Of a DNA stretch of 64,000 nt, positions 26,398 through 37,794 are shown in pieces. Under the pieces are notes generated by a model. That model made no database searches, was not told where the DNA came from, and saw only the letters and a list, made by a program, of their open reading frames with translations. This stretch comes from Curtobacterium sp. MCBA15_001 (GTDB lineage Bacteria; Actinomycetota; Actinomycetes; Actinomycetales; Microbacteriaceae): contig NZ_MJGI01000003.1 of assembly GCF_001864835.1 (NCBI RefSeq), forward strand, positions 1-64,000. Reading direction: 5' to 3'. The stretch's first letter is position 1. Every line of letters begins with the position of its first letter. The position numbers were made by a program, and so were the translations under genes.

Positions 26398-27219
26398 TCA
26401 GGAACGCCACCAGGCATCGAAGGGCGTCGCCGGGACCTGCCGCTTGTGCTCCGTGGCGTGGTAGCGGGCCTCGATCGCCTCGGCGACCTCGACCGGCACG
26501 TCGCGCCCCTGCAGGTAGGCGTCGATCTCGGCGTACTGCATGCCGAGGTTGGCCTCGTCGGTCTGTCCGGGCAGGTCGTCGAGCAGGTCCGCGGTCGGGG
26601 CCTTCTCGTACAGGCGGGCCGGCGCCCCGAGGTGCTCGAGGAGCTGGCGGCCCTGGCTCTTCGTCAGGCCGGTGAGCGGTGTCAGGTCGACGCCGCCGTC
26701 GCCGTACTTCGTGAAGAAGCCGGTCACGGCCTCGGCCGCGTGGTCCGTGCCGACGACCAGCAGACCCTGCTGCCCGGCGACCGCGTACTGGGCGACCATG
26801 CGCATCCGGGCCTTGACGTTGCCCTTGACGAAGTCACTCAGCTCGACGCCCGACTCGAGCGTGTCACGGACGACCCCGTCGACCCCGTGCTCGATGTTGA
26901 CCGTGATGCCGGGTGCCGCGGCGATGAAGCGCAGCGCGAGCTGGGCGTCGTCCTCGTCCGCCTGCACGCGGTACGGCATCCGCACCGTGGTGAACGTGGC
27001 GTCGTGCCCGTCCGCCCGCAGCGACTCGATCGCGAGCTGGCACAGGCGCCCGGCGAGGGACGAGTCCTGACCACCGCTGATCGCGAGGACGAGGCCCTTC
27101 GCACCGGTGGTCAGCAGGTAGTCGCGCAGGAAGGCGACGCGACGTTCGACCTCGTGGGCCGGGTCGATGTCGGGCTGGACGTTGAGTTCCGCGGCGATGG
27201 CCGCCTGCTGTTCGCGCAC
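26398..27219 (-). CDS. nadE: NAD synthetase, ammonia-dependent
   Basis: 273 aa, the length of the single-domain NH3-dependent enzyme, lacking the glutaminase domain of longer actinobacterial forms. The PP-loop SGGQDSS at 48-54 binds [22 protein letters not shown] and [15 protein letters not shown] are diagnostic for NadE. It adenylates and amidates nicotinate adenine dinucleotide to NAD in the cytosol. Monocistronic. Confidence 0.95.
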   Translation of the reverse strand: MREQQAAIAAELNVQPDIDPAHEVERRVAFLRDYLLTTGAKGLVLAISGGQDSSLAGRLCQLAIESLRADGHDATFTTVRMPYRVQADEDDAQLALRFIAAAPGITVNIEHGVDGVVRDTLESGVELSDFVKGNVKARMRMVAQYAVAGQQGLLVVGTDHAAEAVTGFFTKYGDGGVDLTPLTGLTKSQGRQLLEHLGAPARLYEKAPTADLLDDLPGQTDEANLGMQYAEIDAYLQGRDVPVEVAEAIEARYHATEHKRQVPATPFDAWWRS

Positions 27220-27271
27220 CGCTCCAGTATCCCTCGCAGTGCCCTCCGGTGTCAGGACACCGAGCGGGCCG

Positions 27272-27439
27272 TCAGGTGCGCGGTGCGCCCAGTGGCGCGA
27301 CGGTGTTGTCGTGGTCGACGCCGATGGCGCACCGGCAGACGACGTGCAGCGTCTCGCCGGGGGTCGTCAGGAGCCGGAAGCGCTCGGCGTGGACGGGGCC
27401 GGCGATGCGGTCGTGGGGGTGCGTGTCGTGGGTGTGCAC
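27272..27439 (-). CDS. Small hypothetical protein
   Basis: A possible 55-residue protein, GTG start at 27439. It begins [20 protein letters not shown] and includes [13 protein letters not shown] (two cysteines, many histidines). The reading is protein-like rather than arginine-rich shadow sequence, and an AGGA lies 6-9 bp upstream. Not recognised. The alternative is a non-coding gap between nadE and the surface protein. Confidence 0.4.
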   Translation of the reverse strand: MHTHDTHPHDRIAGPVHAERFRLLTTPGETLHVVCRCAIGVDHDNTVAPLGAPRT

Positions 27440-27563
27440 GGTGGTCCTGTCGTTCTCGTGGTCGTTCGTCGGTGTGGTCGTTCGTCGGTGGCGTCAGCGC
27501 GGTGGTGGCGACCGGCGAGGCGGTGCGGCGGGCGCCCGAACGCCCGTCGCACCGCCCGGTCAC

Positions 27564-29671
27564 TCAGCCGCGTCGCACCCGGCGCAGGACGAACGTCCCA
27601 CCACCGGCGGCGAGCAGCAGACCGGCGACGAGCAGGAGCATCCCCATGCCCTCAGCGCCGGTGTAGGCGAGGGTCCCGCCACCGGTCAGACCGGTGCCGT
27701 TCCCGACGGGTCCGACCTGGCCGGCCAGCCCGGCCGGTCCCTGCGGCCCGGCGGGGCCATCGGCACCAGGCGCACCCGGGGCGCCCGGCGTTCCGGGCGT
27801 TCCGGGTGTTCCGGGCGTGCCCGGGGTCCCCGGGTCGGCGACGACGACGAAGCCGACGGCCACCGGCCCACTGGTGAGCCCACCGATCGTCTCGGTCGCC
27901 GATGCGACGTGGTCACCCGTGCCGACCGCTGGGAACGTCACGGTCCACGAGCCGGTGCCGTCCGCGGTGGTGCTGACCGGCGTCCCGCCGTCGAGCGTCA
28001 CGTCGACCGTGGCGCCGGGCTCCGCGGTGCCCACGACGGGGACGTCCACGGTGTCGTCGTCCGTGGCGACGGGGATCTCGGTGCCGTCCTCCGGGTCGGT
28101 GATCGTGATGCCGGCGAACGGGTCCGCCTGCACGGTCGAGCTCGCCAGGTCGACGGTCGCCAGGTCGGCGGCCGGCAGCAGCTGCAGGCGCACGGCCCGC
28201 ACCGTCGTGGCCCCGGTGGCGTCCGCGGTCGGCTCGGTGAAGCGCGGCGCGGTCTGCGAGTTCAGCGTGATGCTGACGAGCTGGTTCACGGTCGCCAGCA
28301 GCGGCTGGAGTGCGGTCACCGTCTCGGTGACGGTGGTCAGCAGCGTCGCGACGGTGTCCTGCACGACGTCACCACCGAGCACTTCACCCACGCCGGCGAC
28401 GAGTGCCGGTACCAGGGTCGTCGCCAGGAGCGGCTGCAGCGCCGCGTCGAGGAGGCCGACCGCCGGGCCGACGAGGCCATCGCCCGCGACCGTCAGGGTC
28501 GGCGTGCCGGCACCGGTGCCGAGCAGCTGCCCGACGGTGGTGTCGACGGTCAGGTCGACGGTCGCGGCCGGGATGCCCAGCGCGGTGACGCCGGACGAGA
28601 GCTGCACCTGCACGGCGGCGGCGTCCAGGACGTCGGTGATGCTCGCCGTGAGCAGGTCCGGCAGCTGCGTCGTCAGGATGTCCGACAGCGCCCCGGTGAT
28701 CTGTGCGTTGACGGTGGCGTCCTGCAGCAGCGTCGTGTCCGCCGGTAGGTCGTTGAGCGTGTAGAGCTGCCCGAGGTCGATCAGGACCGTGCCCGTGGAC
28801 AGGTCGAGCGTGACGCGCCCGAGGTCAGAGGCTGCTGCGTCGCCGCTGCGAGCGCCTGCTGCAGGTCGACGTCCGCCGTGACCTGCGCGGTGGTGTCGGA
28901 GACGGTCAGCGCACCGAGGCCGAGTCCGTTGAGCGCAGTGGTCAGCGGGCCGGTCAGGGCCGCGACCGCACCGTCGGTGACGCCGTCCTCGCCGAGCAGG
29001 CCGTTCAGGGTGTCGCTCGACGTGCCGAGCGCGGTGTCGAGGTCGGCGACCAGGGCCTGGACGGCCGGGCTGACGAGCCGAACCTGGGCCCCGGCGACCT
29101 GGTAGTCGGTCGTCGTCGTGGCGCCGGTGAAGGTCCGCTGTGCCTCGGCGCGCGACGAGAGCGCTCCGAACCCGACGGCCACGTCGCTGACGACGTCCTG
29201 GGCTCCGAGGCCGGCGACGAGCGGACCGAGGTCGATCGAGGCGCCGGTGCCCGGCACTGCCGACCCGACCTGGATCGCGCCGTCCCCACCGACGGCGCCG
29301 GCAGCAGCCAGCGCGCCCGTGGTGGTCGTCGAGGCGACCTGGCCGGCGACGCCCACGTCGACCAGGCCGTTGGCGCCGAGCAGCTGGATGCCCCCGGGCA
29401 CCTGCACCCCGACGGTGTCCAGCACGGCGAGGTCGAGCGGGTCCGTCTCGGACGCCGCCACCCCTCCGGGAGCGGTGGCCGCGAAGGACCCGGCCAGGGC
29501 CGCGATCGTGTCCAGGTCGACGGAGCCGCTGCCGGCGACGAGCCGACCCTCGGCCTGGGTCGCGTCCGCGGTGGCCGCGTTCGCTGGGAGTGCGGCGCCG
29601 CCGATGACGACGGCCGCGACGGTGGCGGTCGCCCCGGCGCGGAGCGCGAGACGGAGTGCAGTGCGTGGCAT
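27564..29671 (-). pseudogene. Frameshifted sortase-anchored surface protein (choice-of-anchor G-like)
   Basis: One gene in two frames. The 5' part (29671 to about 28820) encodes a signal peptide (MPRTALRLALRAGATATVAA) and an Ala/Gly/Thr-rich beta-repeat body. The 3' part, in another frame to 27564, continues RVTLDLSTGTVLIDLG and ends in an Ig-like segment, a collagen-like Gly-x-x stretch (GTPGTPGAPGAPGADGPAG), a LAYTG sortase motif (class E type), a membrane helix and RRVRRG. Loss of one base near 28814-28820 in a C/G-rich run explains the break. Intact length would be about 700 aa. A sequencing error is as likely as a true mutation. Confidence 0.8.
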
Positions 29672-30073
29672 CGATGCCTCTTCCTCCGGCGGACCTGGTC
29701 CGCCGCTGATCCATCCCCCGTGGTGAACGAGGGATCCGACGGGACCGCTGGTGAGGCGGTTCCCGGATGTCTGGGATGCGCGGGCGTGCGCTCGTCGGAC
29801 TAGTCGGCGCGACCTCCCCCGGTGACGTCACGCCGCACGGATCCGCGCGGCTCGCCGACGGAGCGGGGCGCGTGCTGCGCTCGCTCGGTCCGTGGGCGTG
29901 ACATCCCTGATCCTCCCGGGACGGCGCGACATCAGTGTCGCGCTGTCGGACACGGATGGTGAGACCGTGTCGGCCGGCCCTGTCCACCGTTGTGGGGACC
30001 GGATCCGGTTGCTGTGCAATCTACAAGGGACTCCCCGGGGAAGGGCGATACCCCTGTTCGGGGGCTTGTCCGG
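29672..30073. other. Intergenic region upstream of the surface protein
   Basis: 402 bp without a convincing gene. It holds the GGAGGAAGAGG ribosome site of the surface protein just above 29671 and a perfect 8 bp hairpin GCGCGACA-TCAG-TGTCGCGC at 29924-29943. No riboswitch or tRNA was recognised. Confidence 0.5.
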
Positions 30074-31213
30074 TCAGCGGGCCCCGACCTCTTCGGAACG
30101 CTTCTGCCGCCACGGCTTGGCCGGGGTGTCCGGACCGTCCCAGACCTGGACCGCGCCCCACGCCGCCGCGAGCAGCGGGACGGACATGACGGCGCCGGTG
30201 ATGCCGGCGAGCACGGTGCCGGCGGTCAGGCCGACCAGGATCACGAGGCCGTGCAGCTGCAGCGTCCGGCCCATGAGCACCGGCTGGAGCAGGTTGCCCT
30301 CGAGCTGGTTGACCAGGACGACGATGCCGATCACGATGAGCGCCTGCACCGGGCCGAGCGTCACGAGGGCGACCAGCGCGGCGAGGACCCCGGCCGCGGT
30401 CGCACCGACGATCGGGATGAACGCGGTGATGAACACGACGACGGCGAGGGGCAGTGCGAGCGGCACCCCGACGATCGCGATGCCGACACCGATGCCGATC
30501 GCGTCGACCGCGGCGACGGTCGCCGTGCCGCGGACGTAGCCGCCGAGGGTCGAGACCACCCGGTCACCCACGCGGCGAGCGCGGGCGTACCGGGCGCCCG
30601 TGAACGGCCGGAGCAGGAACTCCCAGATCTTCGGACCGTCCTTGAGGAAGAAGAACAGCACGACGATCATCAGGACCAGCCCGGTCAGGAAGTTCGCGGT
30701 GGCGGATGCCCCGGCGAGCGCCCCGGACCCGAACTGCGCGCTCGTGACGAAGTCGGTCACGCCCTTCGTGGCGTCGTCGATCTGCTGGTCCGAGATCGAG
30801 AACGGCAGCGACGTGACCCATCCCTGGAGCTGCTGGAAGCCGTCGACCGCGGATGCCTGCAGGTCGGACCACTGGTTCTCGACCGCGACGACGATGAGCC
30901 ACCCGACCAGGGCCAGCACCGCGAGCACCCCGAGCAGGACGGCGAGCGTCGCGACCAGGGACGGCACGTGGTGCCTCCGCAGCCAGGACACGACCGGGTG
31001 CATCGCCGAGGCGATGATGAGCGCGATGAGCACCGGGATCGTCACGACGCTGATCGTCGACGCCGCGTAGACGATGCCGATCACGACGACCAGCACGATG
31101 ATGACCTGCAGGCACCGGGTCGCCAGTCCGCCGAACGCGTCGGCCCACGCCTTCCGCGCTCCGGACGCCGGGGCGTCGCTCGGGGTGAGGGCGGACGGAG
31201 TGAAGAAGGGCAT
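30074..31213 (-). CDS. AI-2E family transporter (YdiK/PerM type)
   Basis: 379 aa, with a cytoplasmic N-terminus, about seven to eight membrane helices and the family stretch VGATAAGVLAALVALVTLGP near the C-terminal third, preceded by the FFFLKDGPKIWEFL motif. Family members were named for AI-2 export but several move Na+/H+ or other solutes. ATG at 31213 with AAGGAT upstream is preferred; an ATG at 31231 adds six residues. It ends with a basic cytoplasmic tail. Confidence 0.88.
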   Translation of the reverse strand: MPFFTPSALTPSDAPASGARKAWADAFGGLATRCLQVIIVLVVVIGIVYAASTISVVTIPVLIALIIASAMHPVVSWLRRHHVPSLVATLAVLLGVLAVLALVGWLIVVAVENQWSDLQASAVDGFQQLQGWVTSLPFSISDQQIDDATKGVTDFVTSAQFGSGALAGASATANFLTGLVLMIVVLFFFLKDGPKIWEFLLRPFTGARYARARRVGDRVVSTLGGYVRGTATVAAVDAIGIGVGIAIVGVPLALPLAVVVFITAFIPIVGATAAGVLAALVALVTLGPVQALIVIGIVVLVNQLEGNLLQPVLMGRTLQLHGLVILVGLTAGTVLAGITGAVMSVPLLAAAWGAVQVWDGPDTPAKPWRQKRSEEVGAR

Positions 31214-31301
31214 GCGGATCCTTGTCGTCATGACGGCGGCGCGGTGCGGAAGCGGACGCTCCTGTCGATGATGACAGGGTGCGGGTGGTTACGCTCACGG
31301 T

Positions 31302-32684
31302 GTGACGACGACGTTCCCGCGCAGCACCCCGTCCGCCCTCGGCATCGACGCGACCGGGGTCAGCTCCCTCGTCCGTGCCCTCGAGACCACGACCGACGTG
31401 GAACCGCACGGCTTCGTGCTGCTCCGGCACGGCCAGGTCGCCGCCGAGGGCTGGTGGGCCCCGTACTCGGCCGAGCGCCCGCACCTGCTGTACTCGCTGA
31501 GCAAGAGCTTCACGGCGGCCGCGGTGGGGATCGCCGCGCGCGAGGGGCTGCTCGACCTCGACAGCACCGTCATCAGCCACTTCCCGGAGCTCGACGCCGA
31601 GGTCACCGACCCCCGCAGCCGGTCGATGACATTGCGGAACATCCTGGCGATGGCGAGCGGCCACCACGAGGAGACCCTCGAGCGTGCACGGGCGATCGAC
31701 CCGGACGACATCGTCCGCGGCTTCCTGCTGCTGCCCCCGGACCAGGACCCAGGCACCGTCTTCGCCTACAACCAGCCCTGCACCTACACGCTCGCCGAGG
31801 TCGTCCGTCGCGTGAGCGGCACGACGCTGGTCGAGTACCTGCGTCCGCGGCTGTTCGACCCGCTCGGCATCGAGCAGGTCTCGTGGAAGCGGGACGGCCG
31901 CGGCGAGCTCGGGTTCTCCGGCTGCTACGCGACGACGGAGTCGGTCGCGAAGCTCGGCCAGCTGTACCTGCAGCGGGGCGTCTGGGACGGCGAGCGGATC
32001 CTCGACGAGGACTGGGTCGCGGCAGCCACCCGCACCCAGGTCGAGAACCCCGACGAGGAGAACCCCGACTGGCGTCAGGGCTACGGCTACCAGTTCTGGA
32101 TGGCCCGGCACGGGTTCCGCGGCGACGGCGCCTACGGCCAGTTCTGCGTCGTCCTGCCCGAGCACGACGTGGTCCTCGCGATCACCGGGCAGAGCCTCGA
32201 CATGCAGGCGGTGCTCGACGCCGTCTGGGCCCACCTGCTGCCGGCCATCGACGGCAACGGTCCGGTCGACGACGACGCCCTCGCCGAGGTCACGGCCCAC
32301 CTGGCGCTGCCGCCGGTGGACGGGGAGCGGCTCGGCACCGCCGTCCGGGAGGACCGGGTCACCTTCACGGTCGCCGACCGGACCGCGGTCCCTGGCCTGG
32401 ACACCGTGGTGCTGGAGCGCGACGGTGACGGCTGGTCCGCGACCCTGACCCAGGACGGCTCGCCCGTGCGGGCTCCGCTCGGCGAGGGGTCGTGGGCGGT
32501 CTCCGGTGCGACCGCCGCGAGCGCCGCGGTCCAGTCCGACGGACGGGTCCTCGTGGCCGTGCGGTTCGTCGACACCCCACACCTGCTCTGGGTGCGCTGC
32601 GACCCGGACGCAGGGACCTTCGGTGCACGCTGGCAGACCGAGCCGCTGCACGACCGGATCTCCACGCTGCACCGCCCCGCCTGA
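31302..32684 (+). CDS. Serine hydrolase, beta-lactamase/class C family
   Basis: 460 aa. The active-site SxxK is Ser65-Leu-Ser-Lys68 in YSLSKSF and the YxN-like motif is Tyr156-Asn157 in AYNQPC. A C-terminal beta domain of about 130 residues follows. There is no signal peptide, so it is probably a cytosolic esterase or peptidase rather than a resistance enzyme. GTG start at 31302, 70 bp from the divergent transporter start. Confidence 0.87.
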   Translation: MTTTFPRSTPSALGIDATGVSSLVRALETTTDVEPHGFVLLRHGQVAAEGWWAPYSAERPHLLYSLSKSFTAAAVGIAAREGLLDLDSTVISHFPELDAEVTDPRSRSMTLRNILAMASGHHEETLERARAIDPDDIVRGFLLLPPDQDPGTVFAYNQPCTYTLAEVVRRVSGTTLVEYLRPRLFDPLGIEQVSWKRDGRGELGFSGCYATTESVAKLGQLYLQRGVWDGERILDEDWVAAATRTQVENPDEENPDWRQGYGYQFWMARHGFRGDGAYGQFCVVLPEHDVVLAITGQSLDMQAVLDAVWAHLLPAIDGNGPVDDDALAEVTAHLALPPVDGERLGTAVREDRVTFTVADRTAVPGLDTVVLERDGDGWSATLTQDGSPVRAPLGEGSWAVSGATAASAAVQSDGRVLVAVRFVDTPHLLWVRCDPDAGTFGARWQTEPLHDRISTLHRPA

Positions 32685-32694
32685 GCCCGGCGGG

Positions 32695-32892
32695 TCAGGA
32701 CCAGGCGTCGAGGACCGCGAGCACGATCTTGAGGACGACGATCACGACCGGCCGGACCAGGTACGTCCAGATCCACCGGAACGGCTGCGGCAGCCACATC
32801 GGCTGCTCGTCCGCCCGGCGCTTCGCGGTGCGCTCCCGGCGAGTCAGCGGCACGGCGCGTCGCCGCGTGCGCATGGTCGTCGGGTCGGTCAC
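32695..32892 (-). CDS. Small membrane protein
   Basis: About 65 aa (GTG at 32892; an ATG at 32874 is possible). A strongly basic N-terminus (RTRRRAVPLTRRERTAKRR) precedes one hydrophobic helix of roughly 20 residues (RPVVIVVLKIVLAVLDAWS). Not recognised. It is convergent with the serine hydrolase gene, ending 10 bp after it. Confidence 0.55.
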   Translation of the reverse strand: MTDPTTMRTRRRAVPLTRRERTAKRRADEQPMWLPQPFRWIWTYLVRPVVIVVLKIVLAVLDAWS

Positions 32893-32928
32893 CCGCTCAC
32901 GGTAGCGCCGGGGACCGCCTCGCACACG

Positions 32929-33444
32929 TCACCCGTTCGCGGCGGTCCCGGAGCCGGTGCCGTTCCCGGAGCCGGTCCGTGCACCGCGACCGAAGCCGGT
33001 CCCCTCGGTGACGGCGCGTGCCGTGATCGCGCTCGACCCGGACGGCGTCCCGATCACCGTGACGTGCTCCCCCTTCGTCAGCGCGGACAACGAGCTCGTG
33101 TCGGTCTTGCTGACCCGTGCGGTCGACGGCACCGTGACCGTCTCGGTCGACCCGCTGGCGGTCGTGACGGTCATGGTCGAACCGGACACCGAGGCGATGG
33201 TGCCGCTCACGGCGCCACCGGCACCAGCGGCACCACCGCTGGTGCCGCCTCCCGTCCCGAAGCCCGAGCGGGTGCCGAACTGCTGTGTGGTGCCGGCCGA
33301 CGCCGTCGTGGACGACTCGTGCCGTCCGATGAACACGCCGCCGATGAGTCCGGCGCCGAGGGCGACGACGACCGCGAGCGCGGGGATGAGCACCGTGGTG
33401 CGGCGTCGGGGAGCGGGCCCGTTGGGCGTGGGGAGGGCGGACAT
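32929..33444 (-). CDS. Membrane-anchored DUF5666-like protein
   Basis: 171 aa: a short cytoplasmic N-terminus, one membrane helix (VLIPALAVVVALGAGLIGG), a Gly/Thr-rich linker, then a small beta-rich domain (VSGTIASVSGSTMTVTTASG, then GEHVTVIGTPSG) resembling DUF5666. It is last in an operon with an ABC exporter, 15 bp after the permease, so it may be an accessory or sensor of that system. Confidence 0.72.
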   Translation of the reverse strand: MSALPTPNGPAPRRRTTVLIPALAVVVALGAGLIGGVFIGRHESSTTASAGTTQQFGTRSGFGTGGGTSGGAAGAGGAVSGTIASVSGSTMTVTTASGSTETVTVPSTARVSKTDTSSLSALTKGEHVTVIGTPSGSSAITARAVTEGTGFGRGARTGSGNGTGSGTAANG

Positions 33445-33459
33445 GGGGTTCCTCTCGGG

Positions 33460-34667
33460 CTAGACGCTGCGGAGCGCCTGGATGGGTCGCATCGACGCGG
33501 CGCGCGACGCGGGGTAGACACCGAAGAACACGCCGATGGCGACGGAGACCCCGAGCGCCAGGGGGATGCTCGCGAGCACCAGGACCGGGCGGGTGCCGTC
33601 GATCGGGAACTGGGCTCCGACGACCGCGACGAGCACGCCGAGCACGCCGCCGGTGAGCGTCAGCGCGGCGGCCTCCACCAGGAACTGTGCGGCGATCGAC
33701 CGACGCGTGGCGCCGACGGCCTTGCGGATGCCGATCTCACGGGTCCGTTCGGTGACGGTGACCAGCATCACGTTCGTCACGCCGATCCCGCCGACCAGCA
33801 GGCTGATGGCCGCGACGGCGGCGAGCAGGACGGTGAAGCTCGTCGCGCTCGCGGCGCGCGTCTGCAGGAGCGCCGACGGGCTGGTGACGGTGAACGGACT
33901 GGAGGCCGTGGTCGCCCCGACGAGCTGGTCCAGCTCGATCTGCACCTCGCTCTCGGCCGCGGTCACGTCGGCGGCGGAGCGCGCGGAGACGAGCAGCCCG
34001 GAGAGCGACCCGTAGCCGGTGAAGGAGCGCTGCACCGCGCTGACGGGGAGCACGACCTCGCTGTTCGGGTCGACGAACCCGGTCGCGGTCTGCTCCGCGA
34101 GGACCCCGGTCACCGTGAAGGGCACGCCGGCGACGGTGAGCTGCTGTCCCACCGCGGCACTGGTCCGCCCGAAGAGCTCCTGCGCCAGGGTCGGTCCGAC
34201 CACGGCGCCCTGCTGCGCGGTGGCACTCGTCGCGAAGGCCGCACCGGCTGCGACCTTCGCCGCGCTGACCGAGAAGTACGCGGGCGTCGTGCCGATGACG
34301 CTGATGTCGGTCTCCGAGGCGCTGGTCGTCGCGACGGTCTGGGTCGTCGTGGCCTCGGGGACCACCCGTGCGACGTGCCCGAGGCCGGCGTCCTGAAGCC
34401 GGGTCGCGACGGTCGTGGTGATCGGTCGCGTGGCTGATGCCGTCGCCGCACGCCCGCCGCCCGCGCCGGCGGACTCGGGCCGGACGGTCAGCGTGTTCGT
34501 GCCGAGCGAGTCGATCGAGCTCGACACCACCTGCGCCGAGCCGTTGCCGACCGCGAGCAGCAGGATCACTGCGGCGACGCCGATCATCACGCCGAGCAGG
34601 GTCAGGACGGAGCGGAGCTTGTTCGCGGTGACACCGTGCAGCGCGGACAGCAGCAGTTCGCCGGTCT

Positions 34668-34671
<4 letters not shown>
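33460..34671 (-). CDS. ABC exporter permease, MacB/FtsX type
   Basis: 403 aa. One N-terminal helix, a large extracytoplasmic MacB_PCD-like domain (about 45-260) and three C-terminal helices with the FtsX signature [16 protein letters not shown]. Such permeases drive mechanotransmission rather than a conventional channel. It overlaps the ATPase stop by 4 bp. With the adaptor and ATPase it forms a MacAB-like exporter of unknown substrate. Confidence 0.92.
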
Positions 34672-35368
<697 letters not shown>

Positions 35369-35372
<4 letters not shown>

Positions 35373-36778
35373 CGGGAACCGCCGGTGCCTGCTCCGGTGC
35401 CGGCGCCGGCTCCAGCGCCTCCTCCGGTGCCGCCGGTCCGGCCCGCGCGACCGCTGCCGCCACCGAACCCGCCCGCACCACCGCCGAAGGACCCGGAGCC
35501 GCCGCCGAACCCGGAGCCGCCCGTCCCGCCGGTGCCGGACGACGTGGTGGCGTTCGGGTCCACCGTGCCGATCGACACCTCGTCGCCGGCGTGGATCCCG
35601 GTGCCGGACACCTGCGTGCCGTCATCGCCGACGATCCCGGTCGTGACCCGGACCGTCGAGGTCGACCCGCCCTTGCCGACGAGCGTCACGGTCGAGGTGC
35701 CACCCGAGGTGTGCACGGCCGCGGTCGGCACGGAGAGAGCGTCAGCGGGACTCGACTTCGTGGTGACGGCGACGTCCGCGGTCTCGCCGTACCGGACACC
35801 GGTCGGCAGGGCGTCGAGCGTGATGACGACGGGGAACTCGACCAGCGAGTCCGTCGAGGTGCCCACCGGCGCGATCGAGGTGACCTTCGCCTGCGCCGTG
35901 ACCGTGGGCGCCGCCGGGAACGTCACTGCCGCGGTCATGCCGGTCGCCAGGGACGCGACGTCGGCCTCCGGGACCTCGGCGGTGACGGTGTCGGCGGTGG
36001 TGTCCGCGATCGTGACGAACCCCTGGGAGCCGGACGAGCCTCCCGTCGCACTGCCGGAGCCGGCGCTGCCGGAGCCGGCACTGCCGGAACCCGAGTTGCC
36101 GGAGCCGGCGCTGCCGGAACCCGACCCGCCGGAGCTGCTGCCGCTGCTGGCCGCCGTGCTGGCGGTCTCGGTCGACCCGGCGGAGACCTGCTGGCCGACC
36201 GAACCACCGACGGCGACGACCTCACCGGCGACCGGGGCCGTGAGCGTCGCGTCGGCGAGCGCCGTCTGCGCCGTCGTCAGCGCGGTCTCGTCGTTCGTGA
36301 CCTTGGACTCGTCACTGAGCAGCGTCGTCTGGGCCTGCGCCGACGACGAGGCGCTGGACTGCGCGGACCCGCCCGGCGACGAGGACGTCGTGGTGGCGGC
36401 GTCGGCGACGGTGCGCTCGTCCGCCTCGGCCGTCTCGTCGTTCGCCAGGGTGGTCTGCGCGTCCGTGACCTGCCCCGCCAGGGTGGTGGTCGCCAGCGTC
36501 GCGAGGGCCTGGCCGGCCTGCACGGTCTGACCGGGGGCGACGGCGACCGCGCTCACCGTGCCACCGACGGCGAAGTCGACCTGGGTCTCCGACACCGGGG
36601 CGAGCGAACCGGTCGCCGTGACCGAGCTCGACACGGTGCCCTGCTGCACCGTCGCCGTCAGCTGGGTCCGCGCGGACGCACCGTGCGCCGGCAGGACCAC
36701 GACGACCACACCACCCACGACGAGGACCGCCGTGACGCCCAGCGCCACCGTCGTCCACGTCCGCGTTCTGTTCTCCAT
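35369..36778 (-). CDS. Membrane fusion (HlyD/MacA-like) adaptor protein
   Basis: 469 aa. N-terminal helix (TTVALGVTAVLVVGG), a lipoyl half-motif around SVTATGSLAPVSETQVDFAV, an alpha hairpin, the second lipoyl half near ADATLTAPVAGEVVAVGG, beta-barrel domains and a Gly/Arg-rich tail. A Gly/Ser repeat of about 45 residues (GSGSAGSGNSGSGSAGSGSA) sits in the lipoyl/barrel linker. The start at 36778 (MENRTRT) excludes an unlikely Pro-rich extension. It links the exporter to the cell envelope. Confidence 0.9.
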
Positions 36779-36910
36779 GCCGGACACCCTCGACCCGCCG
36801 GCTCGCAGCGGGCTCTCGGGAGGTTCTGGGGATGCTGGCGGCGGCTGAGGGTGTTCCGAGTCAGCGTGGTGTGCTCCCAGCACGACCCGGCTCTGGCGGG
36901 CCCGATCCTG

Positions 36911-37681
36911 TCAGCCCTCGACGCCCGCTGCGCGCAGGTCGTCGAGCACGGCCCCCTCGAGCACCTGCTGCCCGGCGACCGTGGGGTGCTCGCTGTCCGC
37001 CTGCAGCAGACCGGTGCCGGTGGCGATCGGCTGCCCGACGTCGACGAACGTGCCGCCGACGGCCTGGACCGCCTGCTGCAGGTCCGCACTGCTGTCGGCG
37101 ACCTCGTCCGGCACCGTGCCCGGCTGGTCCCACAGGGTGCTCAGCCCGACGATGCGCGCGTCGGGCAGGGCGTCGTGCAGCGCTGCGATCGTGGTCGTCG
37201 TGGCCGAGGCGAGCGCCGTCGGGTCCTCCCCCAGGTCGTTGTCCGAGGACTCCACGAGGACGATGCCCGGCTTGGCGGCCACGGCGGCGCTGAGGAGGCC
37301 GGCGTAGTCCGACCCGCAGCTGCCCACCGCGACGAAGCCCGCGCCGCTGCACGAGTCGTTCGTGACCGACGCCCCCGTCTGCGCCCCGAGCAGGACCGGC
37401 CAGGCGTCCGACGCGTCGTCGAGCCCGTACCCGGCCATGATCGAGTCGCCGATCGTCACCATCGCGGCGTCGTCGTCGACGGGGGCGCCCTGGGCGGTCG
37501 ACGCCGGCAGGGTCGGCGTCGCGGTGCCGGACGCGGTTGCGGTCGAGGTCCCGCTCGCAGTGGAGCCCGCCGAGGTCGCCGACGTGCTCGTCGTGCTCGT
37601 GGCCGCGTCCCACCCGACCAGCCCGACCACGACGGTCAGCGTCATGGCCGAGGTGAGGACGACCGTGCGGGAGAGCTTCAT
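36911..37681 (-). CDS. Secreted SGNH/GDSL-type hydrolase
   Basis: 256 aa. A signal-anchor MKLSRTVVLTSAMTLTVVVG and a Ser/Thr-rich linker precede the SGNH core: IGDSIMAGYG (Ser nucleophile), GSCGSDYAG, SSDNDLG and DSEHPTVAGQ (Asp/His pair). It probably de-esterifies a cell-wall or external polymer. Monocistronic. Confidence 0.85.
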   Translation of the reverse strand: MKLSRTVVLTSAMTLTVVVGLVGWDAATSTTSTSATSAGSTASGTSTATASGTATPTLPASTAQGAPVDDDAAMVTIGDSIMAGYGLDDASDAWPVLLGAQTGASVTNDSCSGAGFVAVGSCGSDYAGLLSAAVAAKPGIVLVESSDNDLGEDPTALASATTTTIAALHDALPDARIVGLSTLWDQPGTVPDEVADSSADLQQAVQAVGGTFVDVGQPIATGTGLLQADSEHPTVAGQQVLEGAVLDDLRAAGVEG

Positions 37682-37794
37682 GACAGCCACGGTAGGTCGC
37701 GGGAGCCGCGCGTGTCCGGGACCTGGGAGCATCCATCGGAGGCTCATGGGCCGTTCATGGGAACCGCGTCACGCAGCGGTCCCGACGCGGCGGG

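Noticed and set aside
31302-32684. Beta-lactamase conferring resistance
   Set aside because: No export signal and an esterase-like layout; the family is broad.
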